From Beroe ovata (lineage: Eukaryota > Ctenophora > Nuda > Beroida > Beroidae), in the NCBI GenBank assembly GCA_946803715.1, contig CAMPET010000162.1, forward strand, positions 1 to 64,000: a stretch of DNA of 64,000 nt. Reading direction: 5' to 3'. This document shows positions 43,301 through 56,028 of this stretch, piece after piece (within the stretch, counting starts at the first letter, position 1; each line of letters starts with the position of its first letter). A program made the translations under genes and the position numbers. The notes below the pieces were generated by a model. The model ran no database searches. It worked only from the letters and a program-made list of their open reading frames with translations, and had not been told where the DNA came from.

Positions 43301-46300
43301 TATTTTTGGACCTAGAATCCGAATATGGAGGAATTTCTGGGTTATCTGATCGGGAAATCAGAAAAAAATCTGGTTTCTTCTCAGACGTGAGGTTAGAAGT
43401 CACATTACACAGAGATCCTCAGGGAAGCAAGATAGGGCCGATATTCCATCGGGAATCGATTCAGCGTCCAAAAATACATGGGAATTCATGGTTTTTGCTT
43501 TCATGTGCGACAAAAAAATTTCTCCGAATTTCTGATCGGAGTATCGATAGAAAATGAAGTGAGTGACTCCACACTTTTTTACTTCATTTTCGAAGGTCTC
43601 TAATGAAGTCTTTACCGGCACTTGCGACACCAATTTTCCACCAAGTCATCTCTCCTACTGTCTCACTACAAATATCAATCTTCGTTACGATCATGTATAG
43701 TTCATACTCGCCGTGAAACCACGCCCAAATGACGATTTTTCTCCCCTGGGAAGCAAACAGTACAAAAACGCAAAAATCAATGGGACACACAAATAGGGCA
43801 AAATCAGTTCTGCACGTGGCATACTGAAAAGTAATGTTTCTGGCCTATTTTTTGACGTAGAATTCGAATCTGAAAGAATTAGAGAGCTAGCTGATTGGGA
43901 AATTGGGGAAAATTCATATTTCTTCTTGGACATGAAGTTCTGAGTCACATGATTTACAGCTCCTCAGGGAAGCAAGATAGGGCCGAAATTCCATCGGGAA
44001 TCGATTCAGCGACCAAAAATACATGGGAATTCCTGGTCTTTGCTTGCATGTGCGACAAAAAAATTTCTTCGAATTTCTGTGAGTGACTCCACACTTTTTT
44101 ACTTCATTTTCGGAGGTCTCTAATGAAGTCTCTACCGGCACTTACGACACTAATTTTCCACTAAATCGTTTCTCTTACTCGAACACTACAAATATCAACC
44201 CTCGTAACGATCATGCAGAGTTCTTACTCACCGTGAATTCACGCCGAAATGACGATTTTTCACGCGAAAATCAGTGAGACATGCACTGATTGCAGAAAAT
44301 GGCCAAACCCAAGTTTACAGAAGAATTGATGGAAAATTGAGTTTCTGGCCGTACTAGCAATAAGTGTTCCTGGCCTCTTTGTTGACGTAGAATTCAAATC
44401 CGGAGGGATTTTTGAGCTAGCTAATCGAGAATTCTAATTTCTCCTCAGATAGCTACTTTATGGGGTTTGAAATTACCTGACGAGTAGCTCATCCTAGTTC
44501 ACTGATAATAAGTAACTGAGGAAACATTTACTTTATATATCGTGTTGTCCAGGACAAGGACCTAATAATGGTAATTAGGTTATCGTATGAAACTCTGTAG
44601 CTTCATACTGTTTGATCATTGTTCATGATGAGATGTGACGAATACGGATTATAATTCACAAGAATTTGTTTGCTGGCGACGGAGTAAAGGAGTTCGAACA
44701 AGCTTTGTATTCATGCTGAGTGTCCAGCAAAATGTCAGCACTCCATCCATATTTGTGCAGTGTACAATTTTCATACTTTCTTGTACAGTACATTACATGT
44801 TAAATTGGAATGATGCCGGGAAATACCTCAAAATATGTGATTGACCTTACACTTATAGTGAATAGAAATCCGCGGGAAGTATTGTCCTAAATTCGGTAAA
44901 TTATCCAAACACGATTGAATCGTGGATTCCTGTTAAAGCATTGCATTGTGAGGCCCACTTCTAGAATAACAGATCTTGTGAGTTGTGAATACGTGAATAG
45001 GTAGGTACCTACCTACTCTACTACTCTGTGGAGTAATTGGACAATCGGTGCTCTGTGCATTGTACAAGGAACCAATTTCTCCGCAATTTACATGCTATTT
45101 GCACCTCATTAAGTAATCATGAATTTATTCCTCTGAGAGTAACGTCTCTTACCACTGGTTCGAGCTCATAGGAGACAGTGTATAGTATGAACATATACCA
45201 GATCAACTCCGAATGTTAGGTAATGAATCGTCAAGGATTCCCAGCAGTCACCTTTCACCCCATGATCATGATCATCCTAACACACCGTTTTCCCGAATTT
45301 ACGTGCTCACTTTGACTGTCCTGTTTCCTCTTACCTCCTCTTTCATTCCAGGGAATAACGCCGCTCATGAGAGCCGCACAGAAAGGTTCAGTAGAGAACA
45401 TCAAAGCTCTGATAGGATTCGGATATGCCGAACATTTCGAGTCGAAGACACCTGGTCCTCTCAACACGACGAGAATTGTGGATATAGATTTGATAAAGAG
45501 TGTTACAAAGGCAGCAGGTGGTGGGACGGGAAGTAGGAATAGCAAGAGTAAAGAGAAGAGTGGTGGAGAGGATGGAGAAGGCGACGAGGGCGATGGAGAA
45601 CCGATGATGAACATTAAGAACAGCATGAGAATGAAACAAGGAATCGGGGGAACGGAGATGACTGTCCAAAAGGGAAACCTCTCCTCTTACACAGCACTGA
45701 CCATGGCTGTGGAGTGTGGTCAAGGAGAAGCTGTCAAAGTGTTGCTGGATCTAGGGGCTGATCCTAATAAGAGTATTGGAGCTGCCAAACGGAAGATGGC
45801 ACCTCTACACATCGCTGCAAAGTACGGTTTTCTCGATATCATGAAAACGCTCATACTACACGGGGCTAAGACTCGAGCTAAGGACAGGCATGGTTTGACA
45901 GCATTCCACTATGCGGCAAAGTACAATCAGCTGCATTGTCTCAGCTGGCTTGCTGCCCACTGTGTACCAGATGCAGATATTGTGGATTCCTCTGGGAACA
46001 CTGCACTCCAGTATGCATCTGCGGGAGGGTGTATTCTTGTTGTCAAGTATTTGGTTGAAGAGCTCAAAGTTGATGTGACCATAAAGAACAGCTGGGGCAT
46101 GACAGCATTAGAGCTGGCGCTGTTGAGGCAGCAGATGGGTGTCCTTGACTATCTCATAAGTTCGACCAATGCTGATCTCAATTTCCGGGACAACACTGGA
46201 GCAACTGTCTTGATGAAATTCTGTTCTGAGAACATGAATTGCGATCCCTGCAAATGCCTGGTGCCAGTGAACTTCCTTCTAGATCAAAGTGGTGTGGATG

Positions 46301-49300
46301 TTCTTGCAGTTGATAACAATGGTTGCAATGCGCTTCACTATGTAGCTGCCCAACAACATGGCAGATCAGATCGGTATGATCAACTATTGACCCGGCTTTT
46401 GAGCTTTGGTCTCGATATCAACAGTAAAACAAACAACGATAAAACAGCTCTTCTCATTGCAACTTCTGCGAAATGGTCCCTCAATTTCGAACTTGTATCT
46501 GCATTGATAAAGCATGGTGCAGAATTCACTGACTTGCGTTTTGATAAAGACCGGAATATTGTTCAACATTTCGCAGCATCTCCTTATGAAAAATCCACCC
46601 TTACTGTTCTGGAAGTCATTGTCAAGACTTGCGACGCTAATTCTCTTCAGCAGATGATTTCACATAGAGATGAAGAAGGCTTGAATGCCCTCCACATTCT
46701 CCTCATAAGCATATTTGAGAAAAAGAGATACAATAGGTCTTCATCGTCTCCCGATCCTTGGAAAACTTTTGAACTTCTCATTGGAGAGAAGTTTGGAGCT
46801 GATATCAATAGTGAAGTGACAAAACGGAAGATTTCTGAAAAAGCAAAGTGCAGTTGTCAATTCAAAGAAGAGGTTCATACCAAGAACTGCCCATTGTACC
46901 CTTACACCTTATATGGTAAATTCCGCCCTCTGAACATTGTAATGAAGCTGGGTGACAAGGAGGACATCCAAAGAATTCTGAGTCTCGAGCCAGACTTGAA
47001 CTATGTTGATTGCAGTGGGATGTACCCTTTACACCATGCTGTTACAAAAGGCAACACTGATCTAGTGAGACAGTTTCTGGAGCGGGGAGCACTGACTGAT
47101 GTACTCCCCGAGCATGGAGAAGCAAGGGATAATTTCTTCAGGGACTATCCTGTTCTTGTGATGGCTGCGATTCATTGCATTGGTTTGATACCAATGCTGG
47201 TAGAAGCGGGGGCATGCGTGCTGGCCACAGATCCGGATGGCAAGAATGTGCTTCATCACATAGTCAGTTCTTACTCAGACTTCCACAAACGAATAAGCAT
47301 CATAGAACAACTACTTCCTTCAATTGAAAAGATGGATGAAGTTGATGGATCTGGTGACTCTTACCTTCACCTGGCTATTTCCGGCATTGAGCATGGCAGT
47401 AATATTTCTATTGAAATTATTTCCATGCTCCTAATGAAAGGTGCAGATCCAAACTTGCTTAATTCAAAAGGACAAACACCCTTACACTTTGCTTTTCTCA
47501 ACGAGAAGAGTCGGAGAAACTACAATGAATTCAGTGATCCGATTGAAGTTGTGAGCATTTTGACAAATGTTATGAAGAAGAAGTTTATCCTTGCACCTGA
47601 TACCTACCATGGCTTTACGCCACTGCATCTCAGTGCCATGAGAGGCGGATCTGTCACTTCCATGCATCTCATATTTCATGGGTGTGACGTCAATGCTCTT
47701 GACAACCAAGGCAACACACCTCTTACCCTGGCTATCAACGGAAAGCACCAAAGTTGTGTACTGATGCTGATAGAAAAAGGTGCATCCATCGACCGTTCAG
47801 TCATGTATCCCATTTTCAGAAGAGAACCGCAAGTCACAGAGCATAAAAAGATGAAAGTGGATGAAGAAGTCAAATATCAGTGGCTCCCTTTAACAGAAAA
47901 CCCTTTGCATGCACCCCCAAAGCAAGTTCAAAACAACATGGTGTTGTACAAGGTTTTCGGGTATGAATGGCAAGGGGTAGCTTTCAAATTGGTTGACTTA
48001 CTTGGTCAATCCTTTGTTCCCCTAGCGGCTGCAATCGAGATGCAAAAGTTTAATTTAGCAATAACCTTGCTTCTCAAGTTTGGTAAGAAAGTCAACGTTG
48101 CTGACAGTAATGATAAAGGTAAGACACTTGTTCACTGTCTTGCTTTGAGTCCTAAGCAAGAAGAAAAGCTCCAAAATCGACTGTTGGGTCTGCTGATCAA
48201 ATTCAAGCACAGTGTGTCTTCTAAAGATACATCATACAAGTGCACACCGCTTCACTACTCATGCCTTCTCAACAAGTTTGAAATGAGCAAAGTTTTGTTG
48301 AAACAAAACACCATCAATAGCAAAGATCACTTTGGCAGAACTCCTCTGAACGCTCTGTACTGGAATGGCTATCCAGAGGAAGATTTTGTCCAATATCTCG
48401 TTGAAAATGGTGCTTCACTTGAGAACACTTGTGACTTCAATATCCAAGAATCTGATTATCCTTTATTTGACCATGATTTCTCGTCAAATAGAAGTGATTA
48501 TTTCACTCAGTTTGACATCCGATACACTGTACTGATAAAATCGGTCATCGAGAACAAGCCCAAGTCAGTGGACCTTTTGTTGAAGCTGGGTGCAAATGTC
48601 AACACTCCTGATAACAGAGGAATGACGCCACTTATGCATGCTGCTAAATTAATCAGGAATACAATTTTCTCGAAGCTGTTATCCTCAAGCACTGCATCTA
48701 TTGATTCATTCTGTGCTCGGTCTGAGGAAGGGAAAACAGTGCTGCATTATGCTATCATCTCACTTCCAAATGCCCATCCATCTATCCCGTTCATTTTCAA
48801 CCAGGCTATAACATTCATCCGGAAACTTGGTGTTGGAAAGATCAATCCAATAACTGATATAGCAGACAATGACGGTAAAACTGTCAAAGAACTCTGCATG
48901 AAGTATCCAATCTACATGAAGATTCTTGGATTTGATAATGGCTTGGAAAACTCATCAACGAATATAGAGTACATGGATTTAGACTGCACAGAGAAAGACT
49001 TTGTAGCGGACTGCAAAAAGTACTTTGATGATGTCCATGATCTAGCAGCTAGGATGAAAACGAAACGACTTGCAGTTCCTGACCCATGTCTCAGTCTTGA
49101 CGAAGATGAATGTGAGGTTTATCAAGACGAACAAGGAGTGTATTACGATATGCTGATGACAAAGATAGATATCAAGTCTCGATTCTGTTCATATTACAAC
49201 TTCTACAAGCTCCAACTCATTCGGAACAAGGGTAAAGATCTGTATCTCCTCCTTACGAAATGGGGGAGAATTGGTGATGAAGGGCAGCATCAAGAAACAC

Positions 49301-50790
49301 CCTTTCCTACATTAGAAGAATGCAAGAATGAATACATGAAGGTGTTCAAAGCAAAGACCAAAAATGACTGGAAAGATGTGGACAACTTTGTGCAACACCC
49401 AATGAAATACAGATTGGTGAGTAGAGATAGGAGGTACTATGATCAGTACAAGAATATTGAGTATGACATGAGGCCAGAAGAAATTCCAGAACATTTCAAT
49501 AATAAAGTTTTCAACATTTTGCTGGAAGCCTCTGATGTGAAAAATGTCGCAAAATATTTAGAAGATGACTTCCAGCTCAATGCCAGCAGGCTTGCAATGG
49601 GTTTCATTGAGCCGGAAACTGTGGCTAAAGCCGACGCCGTCTTGCGTAAGCTGAAAGATGTATTTGAAAAATCTGAAGACCTTGACAGCTATGACTTTTC
49701 TGATCCTTCGGCGCTTGAGAAATACACCAGCTTGACTCAAGAGACGTATGACCTGACAAATGAACTGTACCATCTTATCCCCCAAAAAGGATACAGTGTG
49801 ACTCGCATTCAACCAATAAGGCGATCAGATGATATTGAGCATTGGGAAGACGTATTGACAAACATTAAAAACATGGAAGTTGTGAACAAGATATTAGCTG
49901 CATCCCAGTTAAGCAAGCACGACATTCACCCAATTCAGTACATATACAGCTGCTTGAACTGCAAGATTGAGCCCATGGACCCCAAAGGCGATATGACCCA
50001 GTATCTGATGAAGAATGTGTATGCAGCATGCAATAACAACAACATGGTAAAAGGGATATTCAAACTTACCCCAATGAAAAGCGACACTAGACCTCAAAGT
50101 AGGAAGGTTCTCATGTACCATGGTATTCATGCGGGAACTCTGCTCTCTATCTTGAGGAGAGGACTACAACATGCCCCATATGGTATGACTCATGGTAATC
50201 GATACGGAGACGGCATTTATCTGGCGGACAACATATCAAAGAGTCTATCGTACGCTTCTGGAATGAAATCCCGGTTTGTGTTGGTCGTGAGTGTTCACCT
50301 GGGTAATGTCTATGCCGATGTGAGGGACAGAAGTGGGAGCATTCCCGATGATATGAACACCATCTGGAAGGTAGGAACTCTCCAGCAGAGACCCAAATAC
50401 AATGTGGTCCTGGATGGTAATCTGAGAATGGGAATGGGCAAGTTTGAGACGGTCAACAAACACAGCTTCGCCCTTCACTGTCCGAAGACAGGGAGATATG
50501 ACCAGATTGAGGGGACAAGAGTCCGGAACTACTACGAGATAACGAAGTTTGTGTTTGGTAACACTGACGATGACGATGACAGCGGGGATGCTGTTGAAGA
50601 AGATGGTGATAAGGATGAAGATGAATTCCAAGAGCCATATTTCGGGGAGAATGAGGAAACACATCCACGGAAGAAAAGACAAGATGACGTCATAATGGAT
50701 GATTGGATGGTCAGGGATATGCCAACTCATAATGAGTTTATCATTAGAGACGGCAACAATATTAGACTGGAATATCTGATCCAAATTTGA
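40337..50790 (+). CDS. ankyrin-repeat WGR poly(ADP-ribose) polymerase, PME-5-like (2,296 residues)
   Basis: Seven exons, every one a multiple of three with phase-0 introns: 40337-40447, 40554-41264, 41366-41563, 41661-41813, 42108-42245, 42375-42515, 45352-50790. It opens with a Tudor/SH3-like segment ('GWWLAQLY...VRIRWF'). A basic linker (KRKKV, KKRK) follows, then many ankyrin repeats (about residues 330-1620). A WGR domain ('LTKWGRIGDEGQ', about 1787) and the helical PARP regulatory domain (about 1868-2066) lead to the ART catalytic domain. The H-Y-E triad is present: 'MYHGI' (about 2073), 'GDGIYLAD' and 'HNEFII' (about 2279). Length and order match C. elegans PME-5. Expected role: NAD+-dependent ADP-ribosylation, probably nuclear DNA-damage related because of the WGR. 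An acidic insertion of about 55 residues (50560-50720) lies just before the catalytic Glu strand. Confidence 0.95.
42770..44450. repeat. intronic satellite of about 540-bp units
   Basis: Within the 2.8-kb intron 42516-45351 a diverged unit is repeated in tandem. Landmarks 'gagtgactccacactttttt' (43560 and 44082; diverged at 43004), 'gaaaccacgcccaaatgac' (43161, 43715) and 'tccatcgggaatcgattcag' (43447, 43992) recur at about 520-560-bp spacing. A partial unit lies at each end. Confidence 0.85.
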
Positions 50791-50845
50791 GTTATTATCG
50801 GCTTAAGTTTTAGAAAAACTCGTGTTTGAAGTTTAATGGGTGTTA

Positions 50846-50851
50846 AATAAA
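50846..50851 (+). terminator. polyadenylation signal of the PARP gene
   Basis: AATAAA lies 56 bases after the TGA stop. The position is typical for a short 3'UTR. Confidence 0.6.
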
Positions 50852-51122
50852 GCTTATTAAAGTTTATCATTTCTGTTAACGTTTTAAAAGTTTTTGCATT
50901 TGGCTGAAGTTAGCAACAATGAAGGAGTGTTGTCGTCAGGTGCTTTAGAAACATCCGTTTGTTATATGTGGTGTAATTATGTCCATTACTATACAATATA
51001 CATAGCTGTACATTACACATTATTTCAGAAAACTTGGTTCATCATTTCTCAGTCGAGGTTATCTTCGCACTTTTATTGTTCATTCTCATGAAATGATGCA
51101 AAGCAGCTCCAAAACTGGCCGA

Positions 51123-52284
51123 TTGGACATTCTGCTTGCTAATCGTTTCTACTTCGGGCATGCATAGACATGCCAGCTCACAACTCAGTATGGACTGGTT
51201 GTAACGCGCGGCGTTATTCCCATGATACGACTGGCGCGAAAAATGCGGTTTTCAAGCATTTTCTCTGACATAAACTAAAATAATATTGCAGCTATTTTCG
51301 GACCCCAAGTAGAGCACAATTCACGAAACTGTGACTGTGTTCGTGGCAACATCATGTTTCCCAAACTTTTTTCACTGACTAATTGATGAATGGACTCTCC
51401 TTCAGTGGGTCTCACTCCAATCATCATCTGTCGTCTGTCTCTCTGGACGATAGTTATCTTCTATTCATAAGTACCAGGTACCTATGTACCATTCAATAGT
51501 TCCATATTCCCTCGAACGGCTTGTTTCTTGAGGCCATGGCCGGTAATTCAATTTGATGAATAGGTTATCTGGTTTGCAGGTCATCTCACGTTACTGATGT
51601 TAGATAAGGGTGAGTGAAAAAACGTACGTGCATTCCCAGCCGATTTCATATCACAGTGTTACATGTTTTCCAAACCTGTACTGCACGTGCTGCGAGCTTC
51701 ACACAGTCTCACTGAGTATCTTGGGCCACAAGATTGACGATGGAAGGGGACTATGATGATCACTGGATACCACTCATGACATCAGATAATCGCCCCGCGG
51801 ACTGGGTCAAACTCTCTGATTATCGGCATCTTGCGTACTTCAACCTTGTCCTTTGTGTCGGAGTTATCCTCCAGAATTTCATCGTTATTTCCGGTTATTA
51901 CCCCGAGAGGAAGAAGCTGATTCCCCTTCTTTTCCTGCTCATTGCTAGCGCTGATATGGTGATAGCTGTCGGGGAACTTCTCAGAATAGTCCTCGTGTTC
52001 ACATGTCCACACAAGTTAGAAATAAAGGACAGTGGAGCACTCCTGCCTGCCCTTGTTTCTCTTGTTCCGTCCATTTCTATTCTGGGGTGGACACTCAGCA
52101 CTTTCTATAACGTCATCCTGACGGTTTATAGGACGGCAACCATCGCAGATCCCTTCTCTGCCGGAGCTCTGAGACTACCACTCTTGGCAACTGTAATCGT
52201 GGGGACAGCTCTCTGGTTTTCCGTCCAGTTTTCAGCTATCATCAGCTTCTTTTTCAAATACGACAGGGCTGCGTACGCGGAACA
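51123..52284 (+). pseudogene. partial upstream copy of the 7TM receptor locus (probable unmerged haplotype contig)
   Basis: 51123-52284 repeats 52286-53434 with a few percent differences and small indels. It includes the 5' flank and the first 181 codons of the receptor (ATG at 51740). The frame stops abruptly at the n (52285), exactly where the other copy's flank begins. The break is at an assembly gap, not at a biological junction, so I do not treat it as a second gene. Confidence 0.85.
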
Positions 52285-52890
52285 NTTGGACATTCTGCTT
52301 GCTAATCGTTTCTACTTCAGGCATGCATAGACATGCTAGCTCACAACTCAGTACGGACTGGTTGTAACGCGCGGCTTCATTCCCATGATACGACTGGCGC
52401 GAAAATGCGGTTTTGTAGCGCGCATTTTCCGTGACATAAACTAAAATAATATTGCAGCTATTTTCGGACCTCAAGTAGAGCACAATTCACAAAACTGTGA
52501 CTGTGTTCGTGGCAACATCATGTTTCCCACCCTTTTTTAACTGACTAATTGATGAATGGACTCTCCTTCAGTGGTTCTCACTCCAATCATCATCTGTCGT
52601 CTGTCTCTCTGGACGATAGTTATCTTCTATTCATAAGTACAATTCAAAAGTTCCATATTGCCTCGAACGGCATGTTTCTTGAGGCCATGACCGGTAATTC
52701 AATTTGGTGAATAGGTTATCTGGTTTGCAGGTAGTCTCACATTACTGATGTTAGATAAGGGTGAGTGAAAAAACGTACGTGCATTCCCAGCCGATTTCAT
52801 ATCACAGTGTTACATGTTTTCCAAACCTGTACTGCACGTGCTGCGAGCTTCACACAGTCTCACTGAGTATCTTGGGCCACAAGATTGACG

Positions 52891-54012
52891 ATGGAAGGGG
52901 ACTATGATGATCACTGGATACCACTCATGACATCAGATAATCGCCCCGCGGACTGGGTCAAACTCTCTGATTATCGGCATCTTGCGTACTTCAACCTTGT
53001 CCTTTGTGTCGGAGTTATCCTCCAGAATTTCATCGTTATTTCCGGTTATTACCCCGAGAGGAAGAAGCTGATCCCCCTCCTTTTTCTGCTCATTGCTAGC
53101 GCTGATATGGTGATAGCTGTCGGGGAACTTCTCAGAATAGTCCTCGTGTTCACATGTCCACACAAGTTAGAAATAAAGGACAGTGGAGCACTCCTGCCTG
53201 CCCTTGTTTCTCTTGTTCCGTCCATTTCTATTCTGGGGTGGACACTCAGCACTTTCTATAACGTCATCCTGACGGTTTATAGGACGGCAACCATCGCAGA
53301 TCCCTTCTCTGCCGGAGCTCTGAGACTACCACTCTTGGCAACTGTAATCGTGGGGACAGCTCTCTGGTTTTCCGTCCAGTTTTCAGCTATCATCAGCTTC
53401 TTTTTCAAATACGACAGGGCTGCGTACGCGGAACACTTTTTGACGGTGTGCGGATTATTGAGAATGCGGCTATCTCTCCCCGATCTAATCGAATATCTTC
53501 TGGTTGCAGTCAAGTTCTTCAATCCGGATACTCTGAATCACTTTGTGATGAATGTGGGAGCTCCAATCCAAGTTGCGATCCAGGGAATCCCGAGTGTCAT
53601 CACCCTCGTTTGTATCCCTGTACAAATATACTTCCTCCGTAAATCCATCAGAACGTCGGAAGTTGCAGCTAATCTGTTCAAGGAGTCTCACAAGATGACC
53701 GTTACAATCATTCTCATCAACATTCTGGATGTGCTGAGTGATGTATTTTGTATCCTAAACTATGCAATCCACGCTGCTGGGGCTGAAAAGCTCCATGAAT
53801 ATCGGGCACTGGTCATCCTAGCGGTATCGACACTCCCTCTACTTAATGCGTTCGGGTTCCAACTGATAATGATCTTGAGGAATAAGTCGATGAAGGAAAA
53901 GTATCTTTCGTTCATTTTACTCCCATACAGAGGATTATGCCGTTCTGTAAATTGGGCGCATGATTGGGCATATAGCAAGGTGCAGTTCAGTTTTACTAGC
54001 TTTTCAGCGTGA
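52891..54012 (+). CDS. orphan seven-transmembrane receptor, GPCR-like
   Basis: An intronless 373-residue membrane protein. The start is the ATG at 52891 (MEGDYDD). Seven hydrophobic segments can be placed at about residues 29-52, 60-85, 102-137, 146-171, 210-243, 267-295 and 306-330, with a short polar tail. At the end of TM3 'TVYRTATIADPF' stands where class A receptors have DRY, and TM7 lacks a clear NPxxY, so it is a divergent rhodopsin-like or lineage-specific receptor. No ligand can be proposed. A partial near-copy lies just upstream across an assembly gap. Confidence 0.8.
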   Translation: MEGDYDDHWIPLMTSDNRPADWVKLSDYRHLAYFNLVLCVGVILQNFIVISGYYPERKKLIPLLFLLIASADMVIAVGELLRIVLVFTCPHKLEIKDSGALLPALVSLVPSISILGWTLSTFYNVILTVYRTATIADPFSAGALRLPLLATVIVGTALWFSVQFSAIISFFFKYDRAAYAEHFLTVCGLLRMRLSLPDLIEYLLVAVKFFNPDTLNHFVMNVGAPIQVAIQGIPSVITLVCIPVQIYFLRKSIRTSEVAANLFKESHKMTVTIILINILDVLSDVFCILNYAIHAAGAEKLHEYRALVILAVSTLPLLNAFGFQLIMILRNKSMKEKYLSFILLPYRGLCRSVNWAHDWAYSKVQFSFTSFSA

Positions 54013-54103
54013 TTATTCGTTGGGAGACGTTTGATGATTAATGCAATTTACAGTTAATGATTTAGTGAGAAGTATTCAGATTTTGAGTTGGTATTTCAAC
54101 ACA

Positions 54104-55016
54104 GCGGTTCATAGCTTTTCGTAATTTTCAAAACATGGGCGCAGCACCTCATGGGTGCAGTACCACTACCTAAATAATTTGATTTTGAGCAGTGGCTTGA
54201 ATGGATCATAGACTGCAAATTTTTTCGTCTAATTTCAACACACTATCATTTTCAATAGTCATGGCTAAGAGAAGAAAAGCTAAAACTGCAGCCGCAGGTT
54301 AGTAGTAGTAGCTTACAGTTTCATTTGCAAACTCGATAATGGAGGAATCACAGTCGATTGAATTTGAAACTGAAAGATGATACGTGGCCACATATTTAAT
54401 CTAACATCTTTCTACAACCTCTAGGTACCTCTAAAAAGCGGAAAGCCTCGGAAGAAAACGTTGAGACTCTCAGTGACAGTAAATGTAGGTACACCTTTTC
54501 TCAATCTTGTGATATTTCAATGGACTCATGATATTTGAGAATTACCACCTATTTTATACCTTCAGCGTCGCCAGCATCGAAAGACAATCGCTCAGAAGTT
54601 GAAATCATCCACGAAACAGTACCCGTGGCCGCGCCCAACCCGCCATCAGAAATCTGCCAGGTGTCACAGGTTAACACCTCCAAAACATCTCCCCAAAACC
54701 TCGCGTCAGCACAACCTGAGGAAGGAAGTGTGGGGAAGGAGACTGAGCTGATCCATGGCGAGGAGTTCGATGACATAGATCTGTCCCAAGATGACGAGGT
54801 GGAGAGATACCGGAACAGCGAGTGAGTTTTCTTAATCTACAGCAGACCAACTCCTATCCTTCGAAAATAGCCCTGATATTTGCCCTGATATTTGTTGAAG
54901 AAGCTGAATCGTGCAAAATCAATCATATCATTCTATTTTCAGGACTTCCACCAAACTAAATGCCTCGATGGATGCCCTTTCACAAAACCTGGACAAATTT
55001 AAGCAGGATTTGTGTA
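54104..55016 (+). pseudogene. partial near-copy of the small acidic protein gene (probable unmerged haplotype)
   Basis: 54104-55016 repeats 55018-55933 with several percent differences. It holds the same exons (54261-54298 and onward) and is cut at 'gcaggatttgtgta' by the n at 55017. The difference level and the n suggest two alleles placed in tandem. Confidence 0.8.
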
Positions 55017-55194
55017 NGCGGTTCATAGCTTTTCGTAATTTTCAAAACATAAGTGCAGTACGTCATGGGTGCAGTATCACTACCTAAATAATTTGATTTT
55101 GAGCAGTGGCTTGAATAGATCAAAGATTTAACTGCAAATTTTTTCTCCTAATTTCAACACACTGACATTCTCATCATTTTCAAATTCAATAGTC

Positions 55195-56028
55195 ATGGCT
55201 AAGAGAAAAAAAGCTAAAACTACAGCCGCGGGTTAGTAGTATAAAATAACTATCTTACAGTTTCATTTGCAAACTCAATAATGGAGGAATCACAGTCGAC
55301 TGAATTTGAAACTGAATGATGATTCGTGGCCACATATTTAATCTAACATCTTTCTACAACCTATAGGTACCTTTAAAAAGCGGAAAGCCTCGGAAGAAAA
55401 CGTTGAGACTCTCAGTCTCAGTGCCAGTAAATGTAGGTACACCTTTTCTCAATCTTGTGATATTTCAATGCATGATATTTGAGAATTTCCACCTATTCTA
55501 TATAACCTCAACGTCACCAGCATCGAAAGACAATCGCCCAGAAGTTGAAATCATCCACGAAACAGTACCCGTGGCCACGCCCAACCCGCCATCAGAAATC
55601 TCCCAGGTTGACACTCCCATCACATCTCCCCAAAACCTCGCGTCAGCACAACCTGAGGAAGGAAGTGTGGGGAAGGAGACTGAGCAGATCCATGGTGAGG
55701 AGTTCGATGACATAGATCTGTCCCAAGATGACGAGGTGGAGAGATACAGGAACAGCGAGTGAGTTCCGCAGCAGACCAACTCCTATCCTTCGAAAATAGC
55801 CCTGATATACGTTGAGGGAGCTGAATCGTGCAAAATCAATCATATCATTCTATTTTCAGGACCTCCACCAAACTAAATGCCTCGATGGATGCCCTTACAC
55901 AAAACCTGGACAAATTTAAGCAGGATTTGTGTAAAGTGAACGAGTATATTGAGCACTTTAAAGCTCAGTTTGATGCCACAAAGAGGGAACATGCAGCTCT
56001 ACTGAAAGGTGAAATGTTTCAAAAGTAA
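55195..56028 (+). CDS. small acidic coiled-coil protein, likely nuclear
   Basis: Exons are about 55195-55232, 55367-55433, an exon starting near 55520 and ending at 55757, and 55860-56028, for about 170 residues. The N-terminus is basic ('AKRKKAK', 'KKRKASEE'), a nuclear-localisation-like sequence. A Ser/Pro-rich acidic middle ('EEFDDIDLSQDDEVERY') and a C-terminal amphipathic helix ('LDKFKQDLCKVNEYIEHF') follow. I do not recognise the family. The third exon's acceptor differs between this copy (about 55521) and the upstream allele. The frame ends at TAA 56026-56028. Confidence 0.65.

Noticed and set aside
51740-52284. A second 7TM receptor gene in tandem
   Set aside because: It is cut exactly at the n at 52285, with flanking sequence also repeated. 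An unmerged contig or haplotype explains it better than a paralogue.
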